DNA from: ZC4RG30 sp965652645
Lineage (GTDB): Bacteria; Pseudomonadota; Gammaproteobacteria; Steroidobacterales; Steroidobacteraceae
Reading direction: 5' to 3'
Assembly (NCBI GenBank): GCA_965652645.1
Contig: CBFGXE010000041.1
Location: forward strand, 1-27,099
Length of the DNA stretch: 27,099 bases
The notes under the pieces are model-generated. The model had not been told where the DNA came from. It saw only the letters and a list, made by a program, of their open reading frames with translations, and ran no database searches. A program made the translations under genes and the position numbers. This document shows positions 16,008-23,258 of this stretch, one piece after another (positions within the stretch are counted from its first letter, which is position 1; the number at the start of each line of letters is the position of its first letter).

Positions 16008-16868
16008 TCAGGGTTCCGGAGAAAAGAGTGCCGTGAGTGCCGCAGTGGCAGCGAGGACCGCTGAAACCAGCACAAATTCTGCCATCACGACGGTGCGGAA
16101 GCGTGCCACGATCCACGCCGCACCGGACGCGAGCGCCGGCCCGTAATGCCACCGGTTGACGGCTGCCAGCAGCATGAGGCCGGCAAAGAGCCCGAGCTTC
16201 AGCAGGATCAACAGGCCATAGGGCGTGGCCAGGTTGCTCCAGCTCCCGAGAAGCAGCACCGCCAGGGCAACGCCGGCCGCCGCGAGCAGCGGCACGAGCC
16301 TGATGGCCATGCGGGAAAAGGCCGCGACGCTGCGGGCCGCGGCGGCGGGAGGCTCCTCCAGCGCGATGCGCCGCAATGGCAGCAGGGATCCGAACCAGAA
16401 GGCCGCCGCTGCGATGTGAACGAAAAGAAGAGTCCCGAGGACCCACTGCGGAGAGTGTGTGGTGGTATGTCCGACTTGTGTAAAGGCAAACAGGACCAGC
16501 GTTGCGCCGGGCAGGGTGGCGAGTCGAGCGAAGTGCGCCGGCAGGATGAATCCGGGGACAAGCAGGATCAGTCCGACCTCGCGCCAGGCGAAAGCCATTG
16601 CAAGTGGAGAATCAAGGACGATGTCGCGCAGGCCGGCATCCGCGATGGCTGCCAGTTCGCCACCCAGTCTTGCGGGCTCCAGCGCGAAGTGAGCCGCAAC
16701 GAGGATCAGCGCCGCAATGGCAGCAGCAAGTCCCGTTCTGCGCAGCGCCGTTGTGGTGGACGCAGCAATCCCACCCTGGAACAGGGCAAGGAAAATCGCC
16801 ATCCCCGCCGCCTGGAATATGGCGATGAAACCAAGGGCGCGCAGGATGACCGATACAACATCGATCAT
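16008..16868 (-). CDS. copD: CopD-domain copper transport membrane protein
   Basis: A 286-residue inner-membrane protein with about eight hydrophobic helices. The copper resistance D domain is recognised in the second half: LGTLLFVHIAAAAFWFGSLLPL, then FSRMAIRLVPLLAAAGVALAVLLLGSWSNL, GLLILLKLGLFAGLMLLAAVNRWHYGP. CopD acts with CopC to bring copper across the inner membrane. The start lies 9 bases after the copC stop, with GAGG before it, so the two genes form a copC-copD operon. Proteins of this type are also named YcnJ or PcoD in other bacteria. The call is secure at family level, the direction of copper movement is not visible in sequence. Confidence 0.9.
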   Translation of the reverse strand: MIDVVSVILRALGFIAIFQAAGMAIFLALFQGGIAASTTTALRRTGLAAAIAALILVAAHFALEPARLGGELAAIADAGLRDIVLDSPLAMAFAWREVGLILLVPGFILPAHFARLATLPGATLVLFAFTQVGHTTTHSPQWVLGTLLFVHIAAAAFWFGSLLPLRRIALEEPPAAAARSVAAFSRMAIRLVPLLAAAGVALAVLLLGSWSNLATPYGLLILLKLGLFAGLMLLAAVNRWHYGPALASGAAWIVARFRTVVMAEFVLVSAVLAATAALTALFSPEP

Positions 16869-16877
16869 CCCGTTGCC

Positions 16878-17273
16878 TCAATGCGAGTGCGCGGAGTGGT
16901 CGTGCGCCGGGGCGGCACCAGGCGCGGCCTTGCCACCCACGGTGAAGCTGACCTTGCCATTGATCACGTGTCCGTCAGCACCGACCAGCCGATAGTTGAG
17001 CGTGTAGCGCCCGTTCTCCAGCTTCGGCGCAGCGACCCTGGCTTCGGCGCTCGCCGCGGTCGGCAGCGCGGTGACCTTCTGCTCCGTACCGCCATCCTTC
17101 TGCACGCTGAGCGCGGTCAGGCGCGCCGGTTCGGAAAAGGTCAGCCTGAACTCGGCCGGCGCAGCCTCGACGGTGCTGCCGTCAGCCGGTATCGAAGCCT
17201 TCAGTTTCGTGTGCGCGAATGCCGGGCCCGAAATCGCCGCGGCAAGCAGGATGGTCGTCAACAGTCTCTTCAT
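16878..17273 (-). CDS. copC: CopC periplasmic copper-binding protein
   Basis: A 131-residue precursor with a clear signal peptide ending AFA, so that His21 becomes residue 1 of the mature protein. The start at 17273 places AGGAG 6 bases upstream; 17276 is possible too. The CopC beta-barrel pattern HTKLKASIPADGSTVEAAP, LTFSEPA and the end LNYRLVGADGHVINGKVSFTV are present. The expected Cu(II) ligands are the mature N-terminal His, Asp100 and His102 in ADGHV. The tail HDHSAHSH is a His-rich extension that may add metal affinity. Methionine-rich Cu(I) sites of the Pseudomonas type are absent. The partner is the following copD gene. Confidence 0.93.
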   Translation of the reverse strand: MKRLLTTILLAAAISGPAFAHTKLKASIPADGSTVEAAPAEFRLTFSEPARLTALSVQKDGGTEQKVTALPTAASAEARVAAPKLENGRYTLNYRLVGADGHVINGKVSFTVGGKAAPGAAPAHDHSAHSH

Positions 17274-17286
17274 CATCGTCTCCTGT

Positions 17287-17305
17287 CCGCGGGATGCGCC
17301 CGCGG
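17287..17305 (-). promoter_or_regulatory. GC-rich hairpin in the copC leader
   Basis: A perfect 7-bp inverted repeat, CCGCGGG-ATGCG-CCCGCGG, sits 3 bases upstream of the AGGAGA ribosome-binding site of copC. It could stabilise the leader or act as an operator. No regulator of the copper type is encoded nearby. Confidence 0.4.
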
Positions 17306-17318
17306 CACAGCGTCCATT

Positions 17319-17347
17319 TTGGCATTCATTTCCATCCAATATAGGAT
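17319..17347 (+). promoter_or_regulatory. sigma70-type promoter of arsC (leaderless candidate)
   Basis: TTGGCA (17319-17324) and TAGGAT (17342-17347) are separated by 17 bases, the optimal spacing. The arsC ATG starts 6 bases after the -10, so transcription would begin at or next to the A of the start codon. Confidence 0.5.
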
Positions 17348-17353
17348 CGGTGC

Positions 17354-17707
17354 ATGAAAACGGCCACGATCTACCACAACCCTGCCTGCAGCACCTCGCG
17401 GAACACGCTGGCGCTGATCCGCGAAGCCGGCATCGAGCCTGCGGTCATCGAATACCTGCGCACGCCGCCCACGCGCGAGGCGCTCGCGAAGTTGATCCGC
17501 GATGCGGGCCTGACCGTTCAGCAGGCGGTCAGGGAGAAAGAAGCACTCTTCAAGGAACTTGGCCTGGACGCGCCGGGCACGAGCGACGACCAGCTCCTCG
17601 ACGCGATGGTGGCCAACCCCAGGCTCATCAACCGGCCGTTCGTGGTTACCGCCAGGGGAACGCGGCTGTGCCGGCCCATCGACCTGGTGCGGGAGATCCT
17701 TCCGTAG
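17354..17707 (+). CDS. arsC: arsenate reductase (glutaredoxin-coupled), ArsC
   Basis: A 117-residue thioredoxin-fold protein. The active site YHNPACSTSRNTL carries Cys12. Arg60 (VREKEAL), Arg94 (LINRPFVVT) and Arg107 (RLCRPIDL) fall at the numbers of the catalytic arginines of the R773 plasmid ArsC, which argues for true arsenate reduction and not only a Spx-like or YffB-like role. It is about 24 residues shorter at the C-terminus than R773 ArsC, similar to chromosomal YfgD-type proteins. No arsB or acr3 efflux gene is in the window. The ArsR-type gene downstream is separated by an SRPBCC gene. No Shine-Dalgarno site is present and a promoter abuts the ATG. Confidence 0.93.
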   Translation: MKTATIYHNPACSTSRNTLALIREAGIEPAVIEYLRTPPTREALAKLIRDAGLTVQQAVREKEALFKELGLDAPGTSDDQLLDAMVANPRLINRPFVVTARGTRLCRPIDLVREILP

Positions 17708-17722
17708 CAGGGGGCCCCTTGT

Positions 17723-17768
17723 CCTTTCTATAAGTTGGAACTAATATAAGGTTCAACTTATAGAAAGG
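17723..17768. promoter_or_regulatory. 15-bp perfect inverted repeat upstream of the SRPBCC-ArsR operon
   Basis: CCTTTCTATAAGTTG (17723-17737) is repeated as its exact complement at 17754-17768, around a 16-base AT-rich centre that holds TATAAG (17745-17750), a -10-like box. An inner GAAC-N9-GTTC repeat (17738-17754) overlaps. The AT-rich palindrome in a GC-rich genome, 8 bases before the start codon, is a strong candidate for the binding site of the ArsR-type repressor encoded in the same operon. The right arm also contains the AGAAAGGGA that would serve as ribosome-binding site, so an RNA hairpin could also hide it. Confidence 0.7.
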
Positions 17769-17776
17769 GAAAGCCC

Positions 17777-18409
17777 ATGACAGTGGATGTTGCCCATCAC
17801 CTCGGCGCCGTAACGCGGTCGGTCCGTTCGCTGGAGCGGGACGGCAAGCCCGCGCGCGCCGTGATCCTCACCCGCACCTATGACACGGACCAGGCGGATC
17901 TCTGGCACGCGCTGACCAGCCCGGAGCGCCTGCCGCGCTGGTTCCTTCCCGTGGAAGGGGACCTGAAGCTGGGCGGTCGCTACCAGCTCAAGGGCAATGC
18001 CGGCGGCACCATCACCGACTGCGTGCCGCCGCAACACCTGGGGCTGACCTGGGAAATGCAGGGGCAGGTGAGCTGGGTGGAGGTGCACCTGGAAAGGGAA
18101 TCTGCCACCCGAACGCGCTTCACGCTGACGCACACGGCGCCGCTGAGTGATTTCTGGAAGCAGTTCGGCCCCGGCGCCGTGGGCGTGGGCTGGGAACTGG
18201 GCCTGATGGGCATGGCCCTGCACCTGGCCGATCCGGCGGCGAAGTTCGACGAGGCGGCATTCTCGGCGTCACCGGAGTCGAAGGCCTACATGACGGGCAG
18301 CAGCGGGAAGTGGGGCGACGCCGCGATCGCAGCCGGTGAGGATCCCGGGCAGGCGCGCGCGGCCGCACGCAACACCACGGCCTTCTACACCGGCCAGCCG
18401 CCTGGCTGA
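17777..18409 (+). CDS. SRPBCC family protein, AHSA1/CalC-like
   Basis: A 210-residue cytoplasmic protein with a typical Aha1-type SRPBCC domain over about residues 25-160: ILTRTYDTDQADLWHALTSPERLPRWF, LGGRYQLKGNAGGTI, then a TRFTLTHTAP strand and a C-terminal helix WELGLMGMALHLAD. Such proteins bind small hydrophobic ligands or act in stress response. Its stop codon overlaps the start of the ArsR gene (TGATG). The pairing of an AHSA1-type protein with an ArsR-type regulator is common in bacteria, and the ligand is often thought to be sensed or removed by the pair. The AGAAAGGGA ahead of the ATG gives a good ribosome-binding site. Confidence 0.88.
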   Translation: MTVDVAHHLGAVTRSVRSLERDGKPARAVILTRTYDTDQADLWHALTSPERLPRWFLPVEGDLKLGGRYQLKGNAGGTITDCVPPQHLGLTWEMQGQVSWVEVHLERESATRTRFTLTHTAPLSDFWKQFGPGAVGVGWELGLMGMALHLADPAAKFDEAAFSASPESKAYMTGSSGKWGDAAIAAGEDPGQARAAARNTTAFYTGQPPG

Positions 18410-18744
18410 TGCACGCGCTCGACGTCCTCGGTGATCCCGTCCGCCGGCGCATCCTGGAACTGCTGGCGCAGGGCGAACATGCCTCGGGGCAGATCGTCGA
18501 GGTGGTCGGCAGGGAATTCGGCATCACGCAGGCGGCGGTCTCGCAGCACCTGAAGGTGCTCCGGGACAACGGCTTCGCCAGCGTCCGCCCGGAGGGCACG
18601 CGGCGCGTCTACGCGGTGCAGGTGGCCCCGCTCAGGGAAATCGACCAGTGGCTGGAGATGTTCCGCAGCCACTGGGAGCCGAAGCTGGATGCGCTGGCCA
18701 CGGAGGTGGCGCGCGGCAAGCGGCAACGGCGGCGCGGCAGCTGA
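18409..18744 (+). CDS. ArsR/SmtB family winged-helix regulator
   Basis: A 111-residue winged-helix protein with DVLGDPVRRRILELLAQGEHASGQIVEVV, the recognition helix ITQAAVSQHLKVLRDNGFASVRPEGTRRVYAV, then a C-terminal helix EIDQWLEMFRSHWEPKLDAL. The metal-binding CxC motif of true arsenic or zinc sensors is missing; there is no Cys at all. It therefore belongs to the non-metal ArsR group that is paired with SRPBCC proteins. The gene starts on the last base of the SRPBCC stop codon. The 15-bp inverted repeat upstream of the operon is the likely autoregulatory site. An Arg/Lys-rich tail ends the protein. Confidence 0.92.
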   Translation: MHALDVLGDPVRRRILELLAQGEHASGQIVEVVGREFGITQAAVSQHLKVLRDNGFASVRPEGTRRVYAVQVAPLREIDQWLEMFRSHWEPKLDALATEVARGKRQRRRGS

Positions 18745-18857
18745 GCGCTGCCTTCAGGTCGCCTTTGCCTTGCGCAGACGCTCGCTCTCGCGCTTCCGCG
18801 ACTCCCCGGTATTCGGCAAGCTGGTGCCGCGGCCGGCGACCTGATCCTCCTGCCCTG

Positions 18858-18887
18858 GGCAGACCGGATCAGTTGGTCCGGTCTGCC
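18858..18887 (-). terminator. hairpin over the NDH-2 stop codon
   Basis: An 11-bp perfect stem (GGCAGACCGGA at 18858-18868, TCCGGTCTGCC at 18877-18887) has the TGA of the NDH-2 gene starting in its 8-base loop. There is no T-run on the downstream side, so it may act as an RNA stabiliser or weak terminator. Confidence 0.45.
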
Positions 18888-20143
18888 TGCGCCTTGCCGA
18901 TGACGATGCGTGCCCCGCGCTGGTGGGTCCAGTACGCGCCTGCCCAGTCGATCAGCACCACCAGCCGGTTGCGGAAGCCGATCAGGAAGTAGATGTGCGC
19001 CGCCAGCCAGAACCACCAGGCCAGCAGGCCCGAGAACCTCAGCCGCCCCAGGTCGACCACCGCGGCCATGCGGCCGATGGTGGCCAGCAGGCCGTGGTGC
19101 TTGTAGCGGAAGGGTGGGGCAGACCTGCCGGCCAGGCGCGCGCAGAGCGTGCGCGCCACATGGTTGCCCATCTGCTTGGCGGCCGGCGCGATGCCGGGCA
19201 CTGGGCCTTCGGGCACGGTGACCGCGGCCAGGTCGCCGGCCACGAAGATCTCCGGATGCCCGGGCACTGAAAGATCCTCCGCCACCGGCACACGCCCGCT
19301 GCGATCCAGCGGCACGCCGAGGCTGCCCGCCAGCGGCGAGGCGGTGACGCCGGCCGCCCACAGCACGGTGCGCGTGGCCAGGCGCTCCTCGCCGATGTTC
19401 ACGCCGGTGGCATCCACATGCGTGATGGCACGGCCGGTGAGTACGGTGACGCCGAGCTTCTGCAGCTGCCGCCTGGCGCTGGTGGAAAGCGCCTCGGGAA
19501 AGGCCGGCAACACACGGGGACCGGCCTCCACCAGCACCACGCGCGCGCGGGCCGGATCGATGTGCCGGAATTCGCCCGTGAGCGTGTGGCGGGCAATCTC
19601 CGCCAGCGTGCCGGCCAGTTCCACGCCCGTGGGTCCTCCGCCCACGATCACGAAGGTGAGCCGCGCGCGCACTTCCTCCGCATCGCTGGCCGCCTCCGCG
19701 CACTCGAAGGCATTCAAAATGCGCGCACGGATGCGCAGCGCGTCGTCCAGGGTCTTCAGCCCCGGCGCCAGCGGTGCCCAGTCATCGTGGCCAAAGTAGG
19801 CGTGGGACACGCCGGTGGCCAGCAGCAGGGAGTCGTAGCCCACCGGCTCTCCGCCGATGAACACCTGACGCGACGCCGGATCGATGCGCGTGACCTCGCC
19901 CAGGCGCACCGAGACATTCTGCTGGCGGCGCAGGATGTGCCGCAGTGGCGCAGCGATGGAGGGCGCGGCGAGTCCCGCGGTGGCCACCTGGTACAGCAGC
20001 GGCTGGAAGGTGTGGTGGTTGTGCTGGTCGATGAGCAGGATGTCGGCCGGTGCGCGCCGCAGCGCGCGCACCGCCCACAGGCCGGCAAAGCCGCCGCCGA
20101 TCACGATGATCCGGGGCCGGCCTGCCTGCGCTGCTGCCGCCAT
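18869..20143 (-). CDS. type II NADH dehydrogenase-like FAD/NAD(P)-dependent oxidoreductase
   Basis: A 424-residue flavoprotein of the NDH-2 family. The FAD-binding Rossmann motif is IIVIGGGFAGLWAVRAL near residue 12, followed by FQPLLYQVATAGLAAPSIAAPLR typical of NDH-2. The NAD-binding motif is FVIVGGGPTGVELAGTLAE near residue 165. A second FAD motif, IFVAGDLAAV, is near 300. The C-terminal WWFWLAAHIYFLIGFRNRLVVLIDW is a hydrophobic membrane-attachment segment. NDH-2 passes electrons from NADH to quinone. It starts 3 bases after the stop of the molybdopterin subunit, so it is the third gene of that operon. This linkage suggests it serves the hydroxylase, though it may simply be a respiratory enzyme. 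Confidence 0.9.
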   Translation of the reverse strand: MAAAAQAGRPRIIVIGGGFAGLWAVRALRRAPADILLIDQHNHHTFQPLLYQVATAGLAAPSIAAPLRHILRRQQNVSVRLGEVTRIDPASRQVFIGGEPVGYDSLLLATGVSHAYFGHDDWAPLAPGLKTLDDALRIRARILNAFECAEAASDAEEVRARLTFVIVGGGPTGVELAGTLAEIARHTLTGEFRHIDPARARVVLVEAGPRVLPAFPEALSTSARRQLQKLGVTVLTGRAITHVDATGVNIGEERLATRTVLWAAGVTASPLAGSLGVPLDRSGRVPVAEDLSVPGHPEIFVAGDLAAVTVPEGPVPGIAPAAKQMGNHVARTLCARLAGRSAPPFRYKHHGLLATIGRMAAVVDLGRLRFSGLLAWWFWLAAHIYFLIGFRNRLVVLIDWAGAYWTHQRGARIVIGKAQADRTN

Positions 20144-20146
20144 GCG

Positions 20147-22381
20147 TCAGGCCAGCTTCACGCCCGAACTGCTGAACGGCAGCTGCTGCACCGTCTTGCC
20201 GGTGAGCTGCGCGATGGCATTGGCCACCGCCGGCCCGATGGGCGGCGTGCCCGGTTCGCCCACGCCGGTGGGCGCGGCGGTGGAGGGCACGATGTGCACC
20301 TCGATCTTCGGCGCCTCGCTGGCGCGCAGCACCGTGTAGTCGTGGAAGTTGCTCTGCTTCACGCGGCCGTCTTCCAGCGTGATGAGGCCGGTGGCCACGG
20401 CGCTGAGGCCGTAGATGATGCCGGACTCCATCTGCATGGCGACGATGTTGGGATTTACGGCGATGCCGCAGTCCACGGCGCAAACCACGCGCTCCACCTT
20501 GAAGCCGTTGCCGCGCTGGCTCACTTCGACGATCTCGGCCACCACGCTGTTGAAGGATTCGTGCACGGCCACGCCGCGCGCGGTGCCCTTGGGCAGCTCG
20601 CTGCCCCAGCCGGCCTTTTCGGCCGCCAGGTCCAGCGCCGCCAGGTGGCGCGGATGCTGTGCGAGCAGGCTGCGGCGCAGTTCCACCGGGTCCTGTCCGG
20701 TGCCGCGGGCGATTTCGTCGAGGAAGGCCTCCACGGCATAGGCCGTGTGCGTGGAACCCACCGCGCGCCACCACAGCACGGGCACGCCGAGCTTCGTGGT
20801 GTGCAGGTCCACCAGCAGGTGGGGGATGGCGTAGGGCAGGTTCACCGCGCCTTCCACCGAACTGTTGTCGAACTTCGCGTCCGGTCCCATCAGCCCGGTG
20901 CCTTCCATGATGGATTGCCCGACGATGCGCTGCTGCCAGGCGGTGATCCTGCCGCTCCTGTCCACCGCGGCGGCGAGCTTGTGCAGGTAGGCGGGGCGAT
21001 AGAAGCCGGCCTTCAGGTCATCCTCGCGCATCCACACCATCTTCACCGGCCGTCCGCTGCCATCGGCCTTTGCAATGGCCACGGCATCGGCCAGGTAGTC
21101 GGACCAGGCATTGCCGCGGCGGCCGAAGCTGCCGCCGGAATAGAGCATGTGGATCTTCACCTGCTCGGGCCTGATGCCCAGCATGTTGGCGATCACGTTC
21201 TGGTCGCCGGTGTGGAACTGCTCGCCGTTCCACACCTCGCAGCCGTCGGGCCGGATGCGCACCACGCAGTCCATCGGCTCCATGGCGGCATGGGCGAGGA
21301 AGGGGAACCAGTAGGTGGCCTCGAAGCGCTTGCCGGCCGCCTCGGCGGCCTCAAGTGCGACTTCCACGTTGCCTTCCTTGCGCACTTCCTGCCCCGGTGA
21401 TTCGGCCAGGGCCCGGTAGTCGGCGAGGATGGCATTGCTGCCCTGCGTGAAGGCCTTGCTCTCGTCCCACTCGATCTGCAGCGCGTCGCGGCCCTTCTTC
21501 GCCGACCAGGTGTCGGTGGCCAGCACGGCGACGCCCTCGCGCGCCGTGCCCTTGAACTGCACCACGTTGACCACGTTGGGCAGTGCCCTGGCGGCGCTGG
21601 CATCCACGCGTTTCACGGTGGCGCCGAAGCGCGGCGGCAGCGCCACCACCGCCACCAGCATGTCGGGCAGCTGCACGTCCTGGGTGAAGAGGGCCGTGCC
21701 GCTGGACTTCTCCAGCGCATCCACGCGCGGGGTGTCCCGGCCGATGAGCGTGAAGGCTTGCGGATCCTTCAGTTCCACGTCTTGCGGCACGGGCAGTCTT
21801 GCCGCGGCCGGTGCCAGCTCGCCAAAGGTGGTGCTGCGGCCGCTGGCGGCGTGGGTCACGATGCCCTTGCGGATGGTGATCTCGCTGGCCGGCACGCTCC
21901 ACCGCGTCGCGGCCGCCTGGACCAGCATGGCGCGTGCCGTGGCGCCGGCCTGGCGCAGGGGCTGCCAGAACGCGCTGATGGTGGTGCTGCCGCCGGTGCC
22001 CTGCATGACGCCGCCGAAGGCGGGGTTGCCGTACAGCTTCACGTCGGCCGGGGCGGCCTCGATGGTGATGGCGCTCCAGTCGGCATCCAGCTCCTCGGCG
22101 ATCAGCGTGGCCAGGCCCGTGTAGGCGCCCTGGCCCACCTCGGTGTTGGGCGAGACCACGGTGATGCGGCTGTCGGTGCCGATGCGCAGGAACTGGTTCG
22201 GCGCCAACGTGGCGTCGGCATCGCTGCCATTGGTGGAGCAGCCGGAAAACAGCGGCGCGGTGCCGACCAGTGCCAGCGTGAGTCCGGCGCCCCTGAGCAC
22301 GTCGCGGCGGCTCAGTCCCGGCAGCGTGGCGGCATGGAGGATGCGCACCTGCGAAGGGGCATTGCGGGTGAGGTGTTTCAT
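20147..22381 (-). CDS. iorB: molybdopterin-binding subunit of an isoquinoline 1-oxidoreductase-like molybdenum hydroxylase (IorB family)
   Basis: A 744-residue protein of the xanthine dehydrogenase/aldehyde oxidase family. The start at 22381 has AAGGA 8 bases upstream. The N-terminus has a twin-arginine motif (LSRRDVLRGAG, Arg25-Arg26) and a possible lipobox Cys48 (LFSGCS). Molybdopterin-pocket segments visible are VSPNTEVGQGAYTGLATLIAEEL, GGVMQGTGGSTT, AHAAMEPMDCVVRI, SGGSFGRRGNAWSDYLADAVAIAK and the C-terminal GVGEPGTPPIGPAVANAI, where the Glu is the expected catalytic base. IorB-type enzymes hydroxylate N-heterocycles or oxidise aldehydes in the periplasm. The exact substrate cannot be read from sequence. 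The 2Fe-2S subunit lies just upstream, 13 bases away. Confidence 0.92.
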   Translation of the reverse strand: MKHLTRNAPSQVRILHAATLPGLSRRDVLRGAGLTLALVGTAPLFSGCSTNGSDADATLAPNQFLRIGTDSRITVVSPNTEVGQGAYTGLATLIAEELDADWSAITIEAAPADVKLYGNPAFGGVMQGTGGSTTISAFWQPLRQAGATARAMLVQAAATRWSVPASEITIRKGIVTHAASGRSTTFGELAPAAARLPVPQDVELKDPQAFTLIGRDTPRVDALEKSSGTALFTQDVQLPDMLVAVVALPPRFGATVKRVDASAARALPNVVNVVQFKGTAREGVAVLATDTWSAKKGRDALQIEWDESKAFTQGSNAILADYRALAESPGQEVRKEGNVEVALEAAEAAGKRFEATYWFPFLAHAAMEPMDCVVRIRPDGCEVWNGEQFHTGDQNVIANMLGIRPEQVKIHMLYSGGSFGRRGNAWSDYLADAVAIAKADGSGRPVKMVWMREDDLKAGFYRPAYLHKLAAAVDRSGRITAWQQRIVGQSIMEGTGLMGPDAKFDNSSVEGAVNLPYAIPHLLVDLHTTKLGVPVLWWRAVGSTHTAYAVEAFLDEIARGTGQDPVELRRSLLAQHPRHLAALDLAAEKAGWGSELPKGTARGVAVHESFNSVVAEIVEVSQRGNGFKVERVVCAVDCGIAVNPNIVAMQMESGIIYGLSAVATGLITLEDGRVKQSNFHDYTVLRASEAPKIEVHIVPSTAAPTGVGEPGTPPIGPAVANAIAQLTGKTVQQLPFSSSGVKLA

Positions 22382-22394
22382 GGCGAGGTCCTTC

Positions 22395-22856
22395 TCACGA
22401 GGCCAGTGCGGTGGCGGCACGGCGGATGGCGGCCCGGATGCGCACGTAGGTGCCGCAGCGGCAGATGTTGCCATTCATCGCGGAGTCGATCTGGGCGTCC
22501 GTCGGATGGGGCGTCCGCTGCAGCAGCGCCGTGGCGCTCATGATCTGCCCGGACTGGCAGTAGCCGCACTGGGGCACGGCCTCGGCCACCCAGGCATCCT
22601 GCACGGCCTTGCCCACGGCGTCGTTGGCCACGTGCTCGATGGTGGTGATCTTTTTTCCTTCCAGCGACGACACCGGCAGCATGCAGCTGCGCGTGGCCGC
22701 GCCGTCCACGTGCACCGTGCAGGCACCGCACTGGGCCATGCCGCAGCCGAACTTGGTGCCGGTGAGTTTCAGGTGATCGCGCAGCACCCAGAGCAGGGGA
22801 GTGTCGGGCTCGGCCGTCGTGGTGAGCTGCCGGCCGTTGACGTCGAGCGTGATCAT
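22395..22856 (-). CDS. iorA: (2Fe-2S) subunit of the molybdenum hydroxylase (IorA family)
   Basis: A 153-residue protein with two [2Fe-2S] clusters. The plant-ferredoxin type cluster is CGMAQCGAC with a fourth Cys after TVHVDGAATRS. The second cluster uses PQCGYCQSGQ and the C-terminal NICRCGTY. This two-domain pattern and length match the small subunit of IorAB, QorA and carbon monoxide dehydrogenase-type enzymes. Start at 22856 with AGAGGGA upstream. It carries electrons from the molybdenum centre to an external acceptor. No signal peptide is present, so it is expected to be carried through the Tat system with the large subunit. It is the first gene of the iorA-iorB-NDH-2 operon. Confidence 0.94.
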   Translation of the reverse strand: MITLDVNGRQLTTTAEPDTPLLWVLRDHLKLTGTKFGCGMAQCGACTVHVDGAATRSCMLPVSSLEGKKITTIEHVANDAVGKAVQDAWVAEAVPQCGYCQSGQIMSATALLQRTPHPTDAQIDSAMNGNICRCGTYVRIRAAIRRAATALAS

Positions 22857-22922
22857 GGGGTGATCCCTCTCCCGGAGACGAAAGACCTGTGGGAGCGATC
22901 ATTATCCTACAATCACCTGCAC

Positions 22923-23258
22923 ATGACCGACGGACCCGCCATGGATGAAACCGCGTTGCTCGCCCAGGCACTGGCCTGGCGCGAGAGCGGGTTGCGCGTG
23001 GGCATTGCCACGGTGGTGTCCACCTGGGGTTCGGCGCCGCGGCCGGCGGGCAGCCTGCTGGTGTGCAACGAGGCCGGGCAGTTCGCCGGCTCCGTCTCTG
23101 GCGGCTGCGTGGAAGTTGCGGTGATCGAAGCCGCCGCCGACGTGATGCGCGACGGCACGCCGAAGCTGCTGGAGTTCGGCGTGAGCGATGAGCTGGCCTT
23201 CAGCGTGGGGCTGGCCTGCGGCGGGCGCATCCGCGTGTGGGTGGAGGCGCTGGAGTAA
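22923..23258 (+). CDS. XdhC/CoxI N-terminal domain protein (molybdenum cofactor maturation)
   Basis: A protein of about 111 residues (105 from the in-frame ATG at 22941), corresponding to the XdhC_CoxI N-terminal domain: VGIATVVSTWGSAPRPAGSLLVCNEAGQFAGSVSGGCVEVAVIEAA, then LEFGVSDELAFSVGLACGGRIRVWVE. XdhC proteins bind molybdenum cofactor, promote its sulfuration and deliver it to xanthine-dehydrogenase-type enzymes. The divergent iorAB genes are the obvious client. A TACAAT box lies at 22908-22913, so transcripts may begin only a few bases before 22923; this argues for 22941 if a leader is needed. Its stop TAA overlaps the next start (TAATG). Confidence 0.85.
   Translation: MTDGPAMDETALLAQALAWRESGLRVGIATVVSTWGSAPRPAGSLLVCNEAGQFAGSVSGGCVEVAVIEAAADVMRDGTPKLLEFGVSDELAFSVGLACGGRIRVWVEALE

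Noticed and set aside
19418..21400. 660-codon plus-strand frame antisense to NDH-2 and iorB
   Set aside because: Same shadow pattern; the genes on the other strand have diagnostic motifs.
22387..22474. Longer start of iorB at 22474
   Set aside because: It would overlap iorA by about 80 bases, and the start at 22381 has a well-placed AAGGA and the Tat signal follows.
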